Assembly: GCA_017938405.1 (NCBI GenBank) | Contig: JAGBBP010000021.1 | Span: forward strand, 1 to 64,000 | Length of the DNA: 64,000 bases | From: Lachnospiraceae bacterium | GTDB taxonomy: Bacteria; Bacillota; Clostridia; Lachnospirales; Lachnospiraceae | Reading direction: 5' to 3' | Shown: positions 1 to 9,317 of the stretch, in pieces | Numbering within the stretch: position 1 is the stretch's first letter | Layout of the letters: every line of letters begins with the position of its first letter | Notes under the pieces: generated by a model | Databases searched by the model: none | Told to the model about the DNA's origin: nothing | Seen by the model: only the letters and a program-made list of their open reading frames with translations | Position numbers and translations under genes: made by a program

Positions 1-546
1 CCTTCCATCCTCTATCTCCAGCAGGATATGCGTGAGTTCGAGCTTTACGGTACTGTGTCTGCGGTGGTCAGCATTTGCGACAGCATGAACTATATGACCT
101 CGGATGAGGATTTGCTTTCGGTGTTCCGGTTGGTAAATAATTATTTGGACAAGGACGGCGTATTTATTTTTGACATGAACACCGAGTACAAATATAAGGA
201 ACTCATGGGGGACACTACCATTGCGGAGAACCGGGAGGATGTCAGCTTTATTTGGGAAAATCTGTATGATGAAGAAAAGCGTTTGAACGAGTATTGTCTG
301 ACGTTATTTGCCAAAGCAGAGACGGAGGATGAGGACGAAGAAGGTCCGGCGCTTTATGAAAAATACGAGGAAGTGCATTTGCAGCGGGCGTATCCTTTAG
401 AGGAAGTGAAGCGCTTGCTTGCGGAGGCAGGGATGACCTTTGTGGCGGCCTATGATGTACTGACTCGAGAGGTGCCGGGACCGGAGTGTGAGCGGATGTA
501 CATCGTGGCGAAGGAAGGTCACCAGAGCGGGAAGACGTATTTGTAG
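1..546 (+). CDS. SAM-dependent methyltransferase, C-terminal part
   Basis: The reading frame is open from base 1, so the start lies outside the window; 181 residues are visible. The segment VSICDSMNYM followed by a helix and then GVFIFDMNTE is the second half of a class I Rossmann-fold SAM methyltransferase (the post-motif II/III region), so the SAM-binding GxGxG loop should lie just upstream. The substrate cannot be told from this part. It ends 13 bp before the formyl-THF cyclo-ligase start and probably shares a transcript with it. Confidence 0.75.
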   Translation, partial: PSILYLQQDMREFELYGTVSAVVSICDSMNYMTSDEDLLSVFRLVNNYLDKDGVFIFDMNTEYKYKELMGDTTIAENREDVSFIWENLYDEEKRLNEYCLTLFAKAETEDEDEEGPALYEKYEEVHLQRAYPLEEVKRLLAEAGMTFVAAYDVLTREVPGPECERMYIVAKEGHQSGKTYL

Positions 547-559
547 AATAGGAGACTGT

Positions 560-1660
560 ATGAACATAGACGACAAAAAGGCCTTCCGCAAAGCCATGCT
601 TTTAAAGCGGGATGCTATTCCTTACGAAAACAGAAAAGAAGCGGATAAAGCCCGTAATGAAAATATCCGGAGCTGGGAGAACTACAAGGAAGCGGAACTA
701 TTGCTTTTTTATGTAAGTTATCGTAGTGAGGCTGACACAATGCAACTGATAAAAGAGGCTCTTGCAGAGGGGCGCAAGGTAGCTGTACCGAAAGTCATTG
801 GGAAGGACATGATATTTTACCGGATTCTAGAGTTTTCGCAACTCATAGAAGGGTATAAAGGGATTTTAGAACCGGATGTAGAACGCTGTGAAGCAGTAAC
901 TGAGGTGAAAGGGACGGGTGCTGCACAGTCGCAGTCGACGACAGGTTCTGCGCTCCCAAAGCATACCATCCTTTTTGTTCCGGGCTGTGCCTTTGACGAA
1001 AAAGGCGGACGCATGGGCTACGGTGGCGGATTTTACGACCGGTTTATGGAGAAGTACCCGGAGGTGCTACGGGTGGCCCTTGCTTACGAGGAGCAGCTGG
1101 CGGAGGAAGTGCCGAGAGAGGTGCACGATAAATCGGTGAATGTGATTGTAACGGAAGAGAGGAAAATAGACATGGACAGAACATACGGAGTCAGAGGAAA
1201 ACGTGCAAAGGAATTGTTTTTAGAGGGCTACAATTGTGCCCAGGCGGTGGTGTTGGCTTATGAAGATTATTTTGATGAAAGTCCGGAGACACTGGCACAG
1301 TTGGTGTCGGCCTTCGGTGGCGGAATGGGAAGACTTCGTGAAGTGTGCGGTTCCGTCAGCGGCATGTTTTTCGTATTAAGTAAAGTGTACGGTTATGCGG
1401 ACCCGAAGGAAAAGGATGGAAAGATGGATTTGTATGCCAGAGTCCAGGAACTGGCGGCAAGATTTCGGGAGCGGAACGGTTCTATTGTGTGCAGGGAACT
1501 GCTCGGTCTGTCGGAAAAGGCAAGTGCACCGGTGCCGGAGGAGCGGACGCCGGAGTATTACAAAAAGCGCCCGTGCCCGGATATTATTGCGGATGCCGCG
1601 GATATTTTAGAGGAGTATTTAAGAGAACAGGGAAAACTGAAAGAAGCTGCGGATAAGTAA
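560..1660 (+). CDS. 5-formyltetrahydrofolate cyclo-ligase fused to a C_GCAxxG_C_C family domain
   Basis: Residues 1 to about 200 are a 5-FTHF cyclo-ligase, which converts 5-formyl-THF to 5,10-methenyl-THF with ATP. Signs are the N-terminal basic KxxxR region, FVPGCAFDEKGGRMGYGGG and YDRFMEKYP, the signature loop of the family. From about residue 205 the same frame continues without a stop into a domain of about 160 residues with NCAQAV, FGGGMGR, EVCGSVSG and RPCPDI, the Cys-rich C_GCAxxG_C_C family, which is thought to bind a metal or redox cofactor. The start at 560 follows AGGAGA. An in-frame ATG at 1172, preceded by a purine-rich stretch, could also give a separate second product. Each half has its normal length, so this is a fusion, or a lost stop codon between two neighbouring genes. 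Confidence 0.85.
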   Translation: MNIDDKKAFRKAMLLKRDAIPYENRKEADKARNENIRSWENYKEAELLLFYVSYRSEADTMQLIKEALAEGRKVAVPKVIGKDMIFYRILEFSQLIEGYKGILEPDVERCEAVTEVKGTGAAQSQSTTGSALPKHTILFVPGCAFDEKGGRMGYGGGFYDRFMEKYPEVLRVALAYEEQLAEEVPREVHDKSVNVIVTEERKIDMDRTYGVRGKRAKELFLEGYNCAQAVVLAYEDYFDESPETLAQLVSAFGGGMGRLREVCGSVSGMFFVLSKVYGYADPKEKDGKMDLYARVQELAARFRERNGSIVCRELLGLSEKASAPVPEERTPEYYKKRPCPDIIADAADILEEYLREQGKLKEAADK

Positions 1661-1863
1661 CAAAAACGAGAGACTTCCTAAGCCGATAACGGCATATGGA
1701 GTTGAAAGTAAAATCAAAAGTTTTGAGAAAAACGGAATAATTAAACAGAAACCAAGACACGCTAACCTAGAGTGAATTTTTGGATGTCAGCGGAAGATTT
1801 GGCATGGAGCAAATGCCGGACATAAACACCGCAGCACAGTTCCAAACGATAGGAGGGCGTGTC

Positions 1864-3291
1864 TTGACCGGTTTAAAGGAGAATTTTGAAGAGAGTGTGG
1901 CGTATTTTAATAATACGCTGCGGGTAAACGAGAATTTTGATGTGTTGTATCACACCTTTGAAATGGGTGGAAAAAAGGCCTGCATGTACTTTATCGACGG
2001 CATGGTAAAGGATGAAGTGATGCAGAAGCTGTTGCAGTACTTTTTCGGACTACAGGCAAAGGATATGCCGGAGGATATCCACGGGGTATTAAAGAAGTTT
2101 ATGCCTTATGTGGAGGTTGGATTAATTGAGTCTTCCGATGAGGTGATTCGGAATATTTTGTCCGGCGTGCCGGTATTGATTTTGGAGGGGTACGGCAAGG
2201 TCATTTCTATTGATGCCAGAACGTACCCGGCCCGTAGCGTGGATGAACCGGAAAAGGATAAGGTCATGCGAGGCTCCCGGGACGGTTTTGTGGAGACGCT
2301 GGTGTTTAATACGGCATTGATTCGCCGCCGTATCCGTGACCCGCGGCTTACCATGTATATTACGGAGGCGGGAACGGTATCCCATACGGATATTGTGCTT
2401 TGCTACATGGAAGACCGTGTGGAGAAGAAGTTCCTGGAGGAACTGAAACGGCGTATTAAGAAGATTTCCGTGGAGTCTCTTACCATGAACCAGCAAAGTC
2501 TTGCGGAGTGCCTGTACCACGGGAAATGGTTCAATCCGTTCCCGAAGTTTAAGTTTACGGAGCGTCCGGATGCGGCGGCAGCGGCAGTGTTGGAGGGAGA
2601 TATTATTATTTTGGTGGACAATGCGCCCCAGGCTATGGTGCTTCCGACTACGATTTTTGATATTGTGGAAGAAGCGGACGATTATTATTTTCCGCCCATT
2701 ACGGGCACGTATTTGCGTCTGACCCGGTTTGTGACGAATATTTTGGCGCTGATTCTGACACCGACCTTTATGCTTTTGATGCAACACCCCGAATGGATCA
2801 GTGACAGGTGGCAGTTTATTGTGGTAAAAGACCCTCTAAATATTCCGCTGTTGTTACAATTTTTGATACTTGAATTTGCCTTAGATGGATTGCGTCTGGC
2901 TTCTTTAAATACGCCGAATACGTTAAGTCTGCCCCTCAGTGTTATTGCCGGTGTGATTATCGGTGATTTTACGGTACAGTCGGGGTGGTTTAATTCGGAA
3001 GCCATGCTATATATGGCATTTGTGGCTATTGCAAACTATACCCAGGTGAGCCTGGAGCTGGGATATGCATTGAAATTCATGCGTATCTTACTTTTGATTT
3101 TGACACATTGCTTCGGCTTGTGGGGGTATATCGGCGGTATTATTCTTGATGTGCTGGCGATTTCCTTTAACAAGACCATCGGTGGCAGAAGTTATTTGTA
3201 CCCGCTGATTCCGTTAAAGCCGAGACAGCTTGTGCAGCGGATTTTCCGTGTGCCGCTGCCGAAGAGCGAAAACCAGAAGGCAGCACGGTAA
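1864..3291 (+). CDS. SpoVAF/GerA-family spore germination protein
   Basis: A 475-residue protein of the GerA superfamily. The N-terminal half is soluble, with FDVLYHTFEMGG and FIDGMVKDEVMQK, which resembles SpoVAF (about 490 residues) more than the GerAA receptor subunits. The middle carries the conserved RSVDEPEKDKVMRGSRDGF and RRRIRDPRLTM signatures, and residues of about 300-440 contain several membrane segments. An ATG exists at 1780, but the TTG at 1864 is preceded by a perfect AGGAGG (1851-1856) at 7 nt, so I take TTG as the start. It stands alone: no GerB/GerC or other spoVA genes adjoin. It probably acts in the spore inner membrane; expression should be forespore-specific, but no convincing SigF/SigG promoter was found. 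Confidence 0.85.
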   Translation: MTGLKENFEESVAYFNNTLRVNENFDVLYHTFEMGGKKACMYFIDGMVKDEVMQKLLQYFFGLQAKDMPEDIHGVLKKFMPYVEVGLIESSDEVIRNILSGVPVLILEGYGKVISIDARTYPARSVDEPEKDKVMRGSRDGFVETLVFNTALIRRRIRDPRLTMYITEAGTVSHTDIVLCYMEDRVEKKFLEELKRRIKKISVESLTMNQQSLAECLYHGKWFNPFPKFKFTERPDAAAAAVLEGDIIILVDNAPQAMVLPTTIFDIVEEADDYYFPPITGTYLRLTRFVTNILALILTPTFMLLMQHPEWISDRWQFIVVKDPLNIPLLLQFLILEFALDGLRLASLNTPNTLSLPLSVIAGVIIGDFTVQSGWFNSEAMLYMAFVAIANYTQVSLELGYALKFMRILLLILTHCFGLWGYIGGIILDVLAISFNKTIGGRSYLYPLIPLKPRQLVQRIFRVPLPKSENQKAAR

Positions 3292-3359
3292 GAGCCGGTA
3301 AGTTTCACAAGTTGACGGTTACTTTTTCAAAAAGAGCTTCCTTTTTACGGAAAATCCGG

Positions 3360-3388
3360 TTGTTTCCTTTTCCTAAATATGCTATCAT
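3360..3388 (+). promoter_or_regulatory. Probable sigma-A promoter of the GH115 gene
   Basis: TTGTTT (3360-3365), 17 nt spacer, TATCAT (3383-3388). It ends about 50 bp before the GH115 start and is the only good pair in this intergenic region. Confidence 0.5.
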
Positions 3389-3438
3389 AAATATAGTATG
3401 GTTTGTCTGCAAAGGATGGCAGAGAAAGGAGACATAAG

Positions 3439-6288
3439 ATGAGTTTTAAGTTGGTTCACGGGAGCAGTGCGGTCCCGTTTGTAGTAGAAAAGGAAGCCTT
3501 TGAAGGCGTGCGCCTTGTTGCGGAAAAAGTGTGTAAGGATGTACAGGCGGTGTCCGGCAGATTGCCGAAAATCGAGCAGCCGAAGAAGGTAAAGAAACTG
3601 TCCGGTTGCGTGTTTGCGGCTACGGTAGATCACAGCCCGATTCTGGAGTTGTACGAGAACGAAGGTTTATTGGATTTATCGGATGTGAGAGGAAAAAGAG
3701 AAGTTTATAAAATTGCAGTAGTAGGAGAAGGGAACAAGGCGGTATTGGTGGTTGCCGGCAGTGATAAACGGGGAACCATTTACGGCCTGTTTCACCTTTC
3801 CGAAAGCATCGGTGTGTCCCCGCTTGTTTACTGGGCGGATGTGGTACCGGCAAAGTGTAAGGAACCGGAACTTACGGAGGCACAGATGATTACCTCCAAG
3901 GAGCCGTCGGTAAAATACAGAGGATTTTTCATTAATGATGAGTGGCCGTCCTTCGGCGGGTGGACCTGTGAGAAGTTCGGCGACTTCGATGCAAAAATGT
4001 ATGACCATGTATTTGAATTACTGCTTCGTATGAAAGGCAATTATTTATGGCCGGCCATGTGGTCTGCGTCCTTTCCGCTTGACGGGCCGGGACTTGCAAA
4101 CGCAGAGCTGGCGGATACATACGGTGTAGTAATGGGAACCTCCCACCATGAGCCGTGTTTGCGTGCCAGCGAAGAGTGGGATAAGGTACGCGGTCCGGAA
4201 ACCAGATTCGGAAATGAGTGGAATTACTATACCAACCGGGAGGGACTTCTGACTTATTGGGAAGAAGGACTTGCCCGTAGCGGAAAATTTGAGAATATTA
4301 TTACCATCGGTATGCGGGGCGAGCGTGACACTTCCATGCTAGGACCGGATGCTACATTGGAGCAGAATATCAGCTTGTTGAAGGACATTATTACGGAGCA
4401 GAGAAAGTTAATTGCGAAGCATGTGAATGAGGATACCGCGCAGGTGCCGCAGATGCTGGCTCTGTACAAAGAGGTGGAAGCATATTATTACGGCGACGAG
4501 ACCACAGCCGGCTTAAAGGATTGGGACGGTTTGGACGGTGTGACTCTTATGCTTTGTGAGGACAATTTCGGAAATATGCGTACCCTGCCGAGAGAAGGAT
4601 TGCGGGAGCGTAAGGGCGGTTACGGTATGTATTATCACTTTGACTACCACGGCGGTCCGGTTTCTTACGAATGGGTGAATTCCACCCCCCTTGCCAAGGT
4701 TTGGGAGCAGATGTCCATGGCCTACGACTACGGTATCCGGGATATCTGGATTGTAAATGTAGGTGATTTGAAGCCGCAGGAGTTCCCGCTTTCTTACTTC
4801 ATGAGTCTTGCCTATGATTTTGAAAAGAACGGAACCGATGCACCGAATTGCACGGAGGCCTTTACGGATGCTTTTGTAAAGCAGCAGTTCGGAAGCGGTT
4901 TTTCGGAAACCGAGCAGAAGGAAATCAGTTATGTACTAAAGGAATATACCAGATTAAACGGAATGCGTCGTCCGGAGGTTATGACGGAGCGGGTATATCA
5001 TCCGGTACATTACGGCGAAACACGCAAAATCCGTGCAAGAGCAAAGAAGTTAACAGAGACCGCAACCCGGTTGTATGCTTCTTGTAAAAAAGAGCAGAAA
5101 GCAGCGTTCTGTCAGTTGGTGTATTTCCCGGCGGTTGCTTCCGCAAATGTGATTTTAATGCAGACCGCAGCCGGCCTCAATCGCTATTATGCGGCGTGGG
5201 GGATGACGCTGGCAAATCGTTACGCAAAGGAAATCGAAGCAACGATTGCTAAGGATACGGAACTGATCAAAGAATACCATACCATTGCGGACGGAAAATG
5301 GAATCATATGATGTCTTCGGCTCATATCGGTTTCCGGGCTTGGAACGATGAAGGATGGCAGTATCCGGTGGCACAAAGGGTGTTCGGTGTAAAGGGCTCC
5401 CGTCCGGCGGTACGTGTTTACGGAGAAGATCGTATCTGGCTGGGAGGCAGTCGCCCGGTCACGGTACCGCGGGCAGGCGGAACGGTTCGTATTGAACTGT
5501 TAAACGGTGGCGTGGAAAATGTAAACTATGCGGTAACCACTGAGGGCGGTTGCAGTGTGGATGCTGCCAAGGGCGTCTATGAAATGAATGCATGGATTAC
5601 CGTATCCGTTACAGGCGGGGAAGCAGGACCGGCCGGTAAGGTTTTAATTTCCGCAGGACAAAAATGTTTTGAATTAAAGTTAGAACGTGTGGCTCCGGAG
5701 CTTGTAAAGTATAAAAAAGAGAGCTTTACCAAAGAATATACAAAGCAGGTACTGGGAACGGGCGAGTACGTTGTCTTTGAGGCCGGAGACTTTGCAGAAA
5801 GAAAGAATGCAGGGGAAGCGGAATATAAATTGCTGACCGGTTACGGACGTACCAAAGATTCCGTAAAGGTATATCCGACCACTGTAAGTTTTCCGGCAGA
5901 AGCGGCGAAGGAGCACAAAACGCCGGAACTTACCTATTTATTCGAAGCTGCCAATGACGGTACATACGGAGTGACAGTATTTGTGGCGCCGACCAATCCG
6001 TTGTATCCGGGAGATGCCCAGTGTCTGGCGCTCAGTGCAAATGAAGAACCGGTACAGGTATTTTCTACCCTTCCGGAAAATTTCCAGGCAGGAAATTGCC
6101 ATAATCCGGAATGGAATGCGAATGTTTTGGATAATATCAGGCAGTGTAAGTTAACCGTGACATTAAAGAAAGGGGAAAACCGTTTGACCATAGGTGCGGT
6201 GGATGCCGGCGTAGTGGTACAGAAGCTTGTGGTGTACCCGACGGCAAATCCGTTAAAGGATTCCTATTTGGGACCGAGCGGTGAGTAA
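3439..6288 (+). CDS. Glycoside hydrolase family 115 (alpha-glucuronidase type)
   Basis: A 949-residue GH115 enzyme; the family removes (4-O-methyl-)glucuronic acid side chains from xylan and its oligosaccharides. Visible hallmarks are KYRGFFINDEWP, MKGNYLWPAMW, the MGTSHHEP loop, GMRGERD, YHFDYHGGPVSYEW and IWIVNVGDLKP, in family order, followed by a helical region and a C-terminal beta domain (from about residue 700) as in the GH115 C-terminal module. No signal peptide is seen, so it should act in the cytoplasm on imported acidic oligosaccharides. The ATG at 3439 follows AAAGGAG; the TTG at 3403 has no ribosome binding site. No transporter or other xylan gene is adjacent. The following HD gene starts 3 bp after its stop. 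Confidence 0.92.
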   Translation: MSFKLVHGSSAVPFVVEKEAFEGVRLVAEKVCKDVQAVSGRLPKIEQPKKVKKLSGCVFAATVDHSPILELYENEGLLDLSDVRGKREVYKIAVVGEGNKAVLVVAGSDKRGTIYGLFHLSESIGVSPLVYWADVVPAKCKEPELTEAQMITSKEPSVKYRGFFINDEWPSFGGWTCEKFGDFDAKMYDHVFELLLRMKGNYLWPAMWSASFPLDGPGLANAELADTYGVVMGTSHHEPCLRASEEWDKVRGPETRFGNEWNYYTNREGLLTYWEEGLARSGKFENIITIGMRGERDTSMLGPDATLEQNISLLKDIITEQRKLIAKHVNEDTAQVPQMLALYKEVEAYYYGDETTAGLKDWDGLDGVTLMLCEDNFGNMRTLPREGLRERKGGYGMYYHFDYHGGPVSYEWVNSTPLAKVWEQMSMAYDYGIRDIWIVNVGDLKPQEFPLSYFMSLAYDFEKNGTDAPNCTEAFTDAFVKQQFGSGFSETEQKEISYVLKEYTRLNGMRRPEVMTERVYHPVHYGETRKIRARAKKLTETATRLYASCKKEQKAAFCQLVYFPAVASANVILMQTAAGLNRYYAAWGMTLANRYAKEIEATIAKDTELIKEYHTIADGKWNHMMSSAHIGFRAWNDEGWQYPVAQRVFGVKGSRPAVRVYGEDRIWLGGSRPVTVPRAGGTVRIELLNGGVENVNYAVTTEGGCSVDAAKGVYEMNAWITVSVTGGEAGPAGKVLISAGQKCFELKLERVAPELVKYKKESFTKEYTKQVLGTGEYVVFEAGDFAERKNAGEAEYKLLTGYGRTKDSVKVYPTTVSFPAEAAKEHKTPELTYLFEAANDGTYGVTVFVAPTNPLYPGDAQCLALSANEEPVQVFSTLPENFQAGNCHNPEWNANVLDNIRQCKLTVTLKKGENRLTIGAVDAGVVVQKLVVYPTANPLKDSYLGPSGE

Positions 6289-6291
6289 AAT

Positions 6292-6951
6292 ATGAATATA
6301 ACGTATGAAGCAGTAAAAGCGAATCCCAGCGTGCAGACCTATATCAAAAAGGCGGACGAGTCTTTAAAAGCATTGGGATACACGGAGCACAGCTTTGCCC
6401 ATGTAACGAAGGTTGCCATGGTGGCAAGTGATATTTTAAAGACGCTCGGGTACAGTGAGAGGGAAATTGAATTGGCAAAAATTGCAGGGTATCTTCATGA
6501 TATCGGCAATGTGATTAATCGTATCGACCATGCCCAGAGCGGTGCGGTGATGGCGTTCCGTATTCTGGATAAAATGGGAGCGGAAGATGAAGATATCGCT
6601 ACCATTATTACCGCCATCGGAAATCATGACGAGTCTACGGCCTATCCGGTAAATCCGGTGGCTGCGGCTCTGATTCTTGCGGATAAGACCGATGTGCGTT
6701 ATACCCGGGTACGGAATCAGGATTTTGCTACCTTTGATATTCATGACCGGGTAAATTATTCCGTAAAGGAATCGGAGGTCATTGTGCATAAGGGAGATTG
6801 TATCGAACTTAAGCTTACCATTGATACCAAGGAATGTTCTGTGGCAAATTATTTTGAGATTTTCTTAAACCGGATGATTCTTTGTAAGAAAGCGGCGGAG
6901 CGGCTGAACCACGCATTCCGTCTGGTAATTAACGGACAGCAGTTAATGTAA
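6292..6951 (+). CDS. HD-domain phosphohydrolase
   Basis: A 219-residue protein with a compact HD domain: HSFAHVTKV gives the first metal-binding His, AGYLHDIGNV the HD pair, and IGNHDES the distal His. The family hydrolyses nucleotide or other phosphate esters; the substrate is unknown. It starts 3 bp after the GH115 stop and so is probably translated from the same mRNA, although a functional link to xylan use is not obvious. It lacks the GYP motif of c-di-GMP phosphodiesterases. Confidence 0.8.
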   Translation: MNITYEAVKANPSVQTYIKKADESLKALGYTEHSFAHVTKVAMVASDILKTLGYSEREIELAKIAGYLHDIGNVINRIDHAQSGAVMAFRILDKMGAEDEDIATIITAIGNHDESTAYPVNPVAAALILADKTDVRYTRVRNQDFATFDIHDRVNYSVKESEVIVHKGDCIELKLTIDTKECSVANYFEIFLNRMILCKKAAERLNHAFRLVINGQQLM

Positions 6952-7014
6952 GTCCGTATGTAAATGGTTAGTGAACCAAAGGGATAAAGCTATGCGAAAG
7001 AAGGGGGGAATTGC

Positions 7015-8709
7015 ATGGTTACGTGGTTTTATTTTATTACGTTGCTGACTGCGGTAATTATGACGGGGACGATTTTGGTAAAGAACAAGAAGGTAGATAA
7101 TGCTTTTGTATTGTTTTGCGTTCTTTTGACCGTGAATTGTGCCGGACGGTACTGGATGGCGATTTCACAGACGGTGGAAACCGCTATACTGGCAAATAAG
7201 ATTTTGTATGTGGGCGCTTGTTACCTTCCGCCGGTCATTTTCTGGATTGTAACAAGGTTGTGCAACATAAAAGTGAATCGCTATTTTAATATCTTTTTGC
7301 TGGCATATTCCACCGTAGTCATGTTCTTTGTATTAACCATCGGACATAACGGTTGGTATTATGTATCTGTAGAGTTGTTACAAAGGAGCGGTTTTACACA
7401 TTTGGTAAAAGAGTACGGACCTTTTCACATTCTTTATCCCGGAATGATGGTTCTGTACAGTATGATGCTGATTTCTTTCGTGTTTTATGCCATTAAAAAA
7501 CGGAGAGAGATACCGACCCGGACGGTAGTGACCATGGGGATTCTTTGTTCCTCGGTATTTCTTACCTATATTTTTGAAAAACTTACAAGTTCTGAAGTGA
7601 GTTATCATCAGGTGGGTTATATCATCGGTATGGTTCTTTTGATGCAATATTATGACCGCATCAATATGTATGATATGTCGGCCAATATTGTAAGTTCCGT
7701 GGATCAGATGAAGGAGTATGGTTACATTGTGCTGGATAATAAGTGTCGGTTTATTAATGCCAATGCTTATATTAAGGAGATATTTCCGGAGATAAACCAA
7801 TGGTTTGTGGATAAGACGGTACCGGAGTCCGATAGTTATCTGTATCAAAGGGTAATCCGCGGATTATTGGACGAATATGACGAGATACGAACCAGTCGTA
7901 CCATCGAGACGAACGGGAGGTATTTTCATGTAGATATACGAGATCTTTCCTATGGAAGAAAGAAAAAAATCGGGTATCTCATTGCGTTTGTGGACCGGAC
8001 GGCAGAGAAAAAATATTACAATGCAATCGAAGAGTACAATACAAAGCTGGAAGAGGAAGTAGACGAAAAAACAGAGCATATTGTGCATATGAAAGATATG
8101 CTGGTGTTAGGTATGGCGGAAATGGTAGAAAGCAGAGATGCCAATACCGGTGGTCATATTAAGCGTACCAGTGAAGTAGTACGTATTTTTGCGGAGAAGC
8201 TGATGTCCTGTGAGGAACAGTTTGGTTTTTCCAAGGAATTTTTAAAGCTGGTAACCAAAGCGGCACCGATGCATGATTTAGGCAAGATTGCCATTGATGA
8301 CGTAGTGCTTCGAAAGCCGGGAAAATATACCGACGAAGAATATGCGGAAATGAAACGCCATTCGGCGGAAGGTGCCCGGATTGTGGAAAATATTTTGGAT
8401 GGAGTCGAGGACGAAGCTTTTGTACAGGTGGCGAAGAATGTTGCCTTTTACCACCATGAAAAGTGGAACGGATTCGGGTATCCCACCGGGAAAAAGGAAG
8501 AGGAGATTCCGCCGGAGGCACGTATTATGGCCCTGGCCGATGTGTTTGATGCATTGGTAAGTAAACGTTGTTACAAGGACGCATTTTCCTATGATGAGGC
8601 GTTTTCCATTATGGAAGAGTCCATGGGGCAGCACTTTGACCCGGAACTGGGTAAGGTTTTTATGGAGTGCAGAGAGGAATTGATTGCATTCTATGATGCG
8701 AATAAGTAA
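7015..8709 (+). CDS. Membrane HD-GYP phosphodiesterase with 7TM sensor and PAS-like domain
   Basis: 564 residues. About residues 1-225 form seven predicted membrane helices of the kind found at the N-terminus of some histidine kinases. They are followed by a PAS-like region (about 230-330), a coiled coil (EEYNTKLEEEVDEKTE) and an HD-GYP domain (about 360-560) with MHDLGKIAIDD, LRKPGKYT, FYHHEKWNGFGYP and ALADVFDALVS. HD-GYP proteins with these motifs usually hydrolyse cyclic di-GMP, so this is probably a membrane-sensed c-di-GMP degrading enzyme. The HHExWxGxGYP core is intact, which supports activity. The start has a strong AAGGGGGGAA ribosome binding site. The stimulus is unknown. Confidence 0.85.
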   Translation: MVTWFYFITLLTAVIMTGTILVKNKKVDNAFVLFCVLLTVNCAGRYWMAISQTVETAILANKILYVGACYLPPVIFWIVTRLCNIKVNRYFNIFLLAYSTVVMFFVLTIGHNGWYYVSVELLQRSGFTHLVKEYGPFHILYPGMMVLYSMMLISFVFYAIKKRREIPTRTVVTMGILCSSVFLTYIFEKLTSSEVSYHQVGYIIGMVLLMQYYDRINMYDMSANIVSSVDQMKEYGYIVLDNKCRFINANAYIKEIFPEINQWFVDKTVPESDSYLYQRVIRGLLDEYDEIRTSRTIETNGRYFHVDIRDLSYGRKKKIGYLIAFVDRTAEKKYYNAIEEYNTKLEEEVDEKTEHIVHMKDMLVLGMAEMVESRDANTGGHIKRTSEVVRIFAEKLMSCEEQFGFSKEFLKLVTKAAPMHDLGKIAIDDVVLRKPGKYTDEEYAEMKRHSAEGARIVENILDGVEDEAFVQVAKNVAFYHHEKWNGFGYPTGKKEEEIPPEARIMALADVFDALVSKRCYKDAFSYDEAFSIMEESMGQHFDPELGKVFMECREELIAFYDANK

Positions 8710-8747
8710 GAGAAACAAGATTTCTTCACGTTACCGTAAAAAAGTGC

Positions 8748-8776
8748 TTGCATTCTGAGAAAATCAGAGTTACAAT
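8748..8776 (+). promoter_or_regulatory. Promoter of folA and possibly ilvE
   Basis: TTGCAT (8748-8753), 17 nt, TACAAT (8771-8776), about 33 bp upstream of the dihydrofolate reductase start. ilvE begins 16 bp after folA and may be co-transcribed. Confidence 0.6.
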
Positions 8777-8809
8777 ATTTGTCATATTAGTAAGAAAGGC
8801 AGGGCGCAG

Positions 8810-9301
8810 ATGAAGCTGATTGCTACCGTAGATAACAATTGGGCCATCGGAAACAAGGGCGGACGTTTGGTTCGGATTCCGACGGATGAGAAGTTTTTCC
8901 GTTTTGAGACCATGTACAAGACGGTGGTAATGGGCCGGTGTGTGCAGGAAGAGTTTTCCGTAGGTCAGCCGCCCAGAGACCGCAATAACATTATCTTAAC
9001 GAAGAAAGATTTGAAGTTAAATGATGTGACGGTGGTACATAGTTTTGAGGAAGCCATGGAAGCGATTTCACAGTACCCGACTGATCAGGTGTATGTCATC
9101 GGCGGCGCATCGGTGTTTGAGCAGTTTTTGCCGTATTGCGACGAAGCCTTTATTACAAAGATTGATTATGAATATGATGCGGACACGTATTTCCCGAACC
9201 TGGATAAAGATTCGGACTGGGAACTGGCAGACGTTTCCGATGAGCAGACCTATTACGATTTGATTTACGAGCGCTGCCGTTATGTCCGTAAGAAAAAGTA
9301 A
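8810..9301 (+). CDS. folA: Dihydrofolate reductase
   Basis: 163 residues, normal DHFR length. It begins MKLIATVDNNWAIGNKG, the conserved first strand with the active-site loop; TDEKFF carries the catalytic acid (Asp), VVMGR the NADPH phosphate-binding segment and VYVIGGASVF the GG motif near the nicotinamide. It reduces dihydrofolate to tetrahydrofolate in the cytoplasm. The usual LPW before the acid is replaced by a less typical sequence (RLVRIP). Thymidylate synthase is not adjacent. A promoter is visible upstream. Confidence 0.92.
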   Translation: MKLIATVDNNWAIGNKGGRLVRIPTDEKFFRFETMYKTVVMGRCVQEEFSVGQPPRDRNNIILTKKDLKLNDVTVVHSFEEAMEAISQYPTDQVYVIGGASVFEQFLPYCDEAFITKIDYEYDADTYFPNLDKDSDWELADVSDEQTYYDLIYERCRYVRKKK

Positions 9302-9317
9302 GCAGGAGGATATTATC

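Noticed and set aside
6952..7014. c-di-GMP riboswitch ahead of the HD-GYP gene
   Set aside because: The 63-bp gap is too short and lacks the conserved GEMM core.
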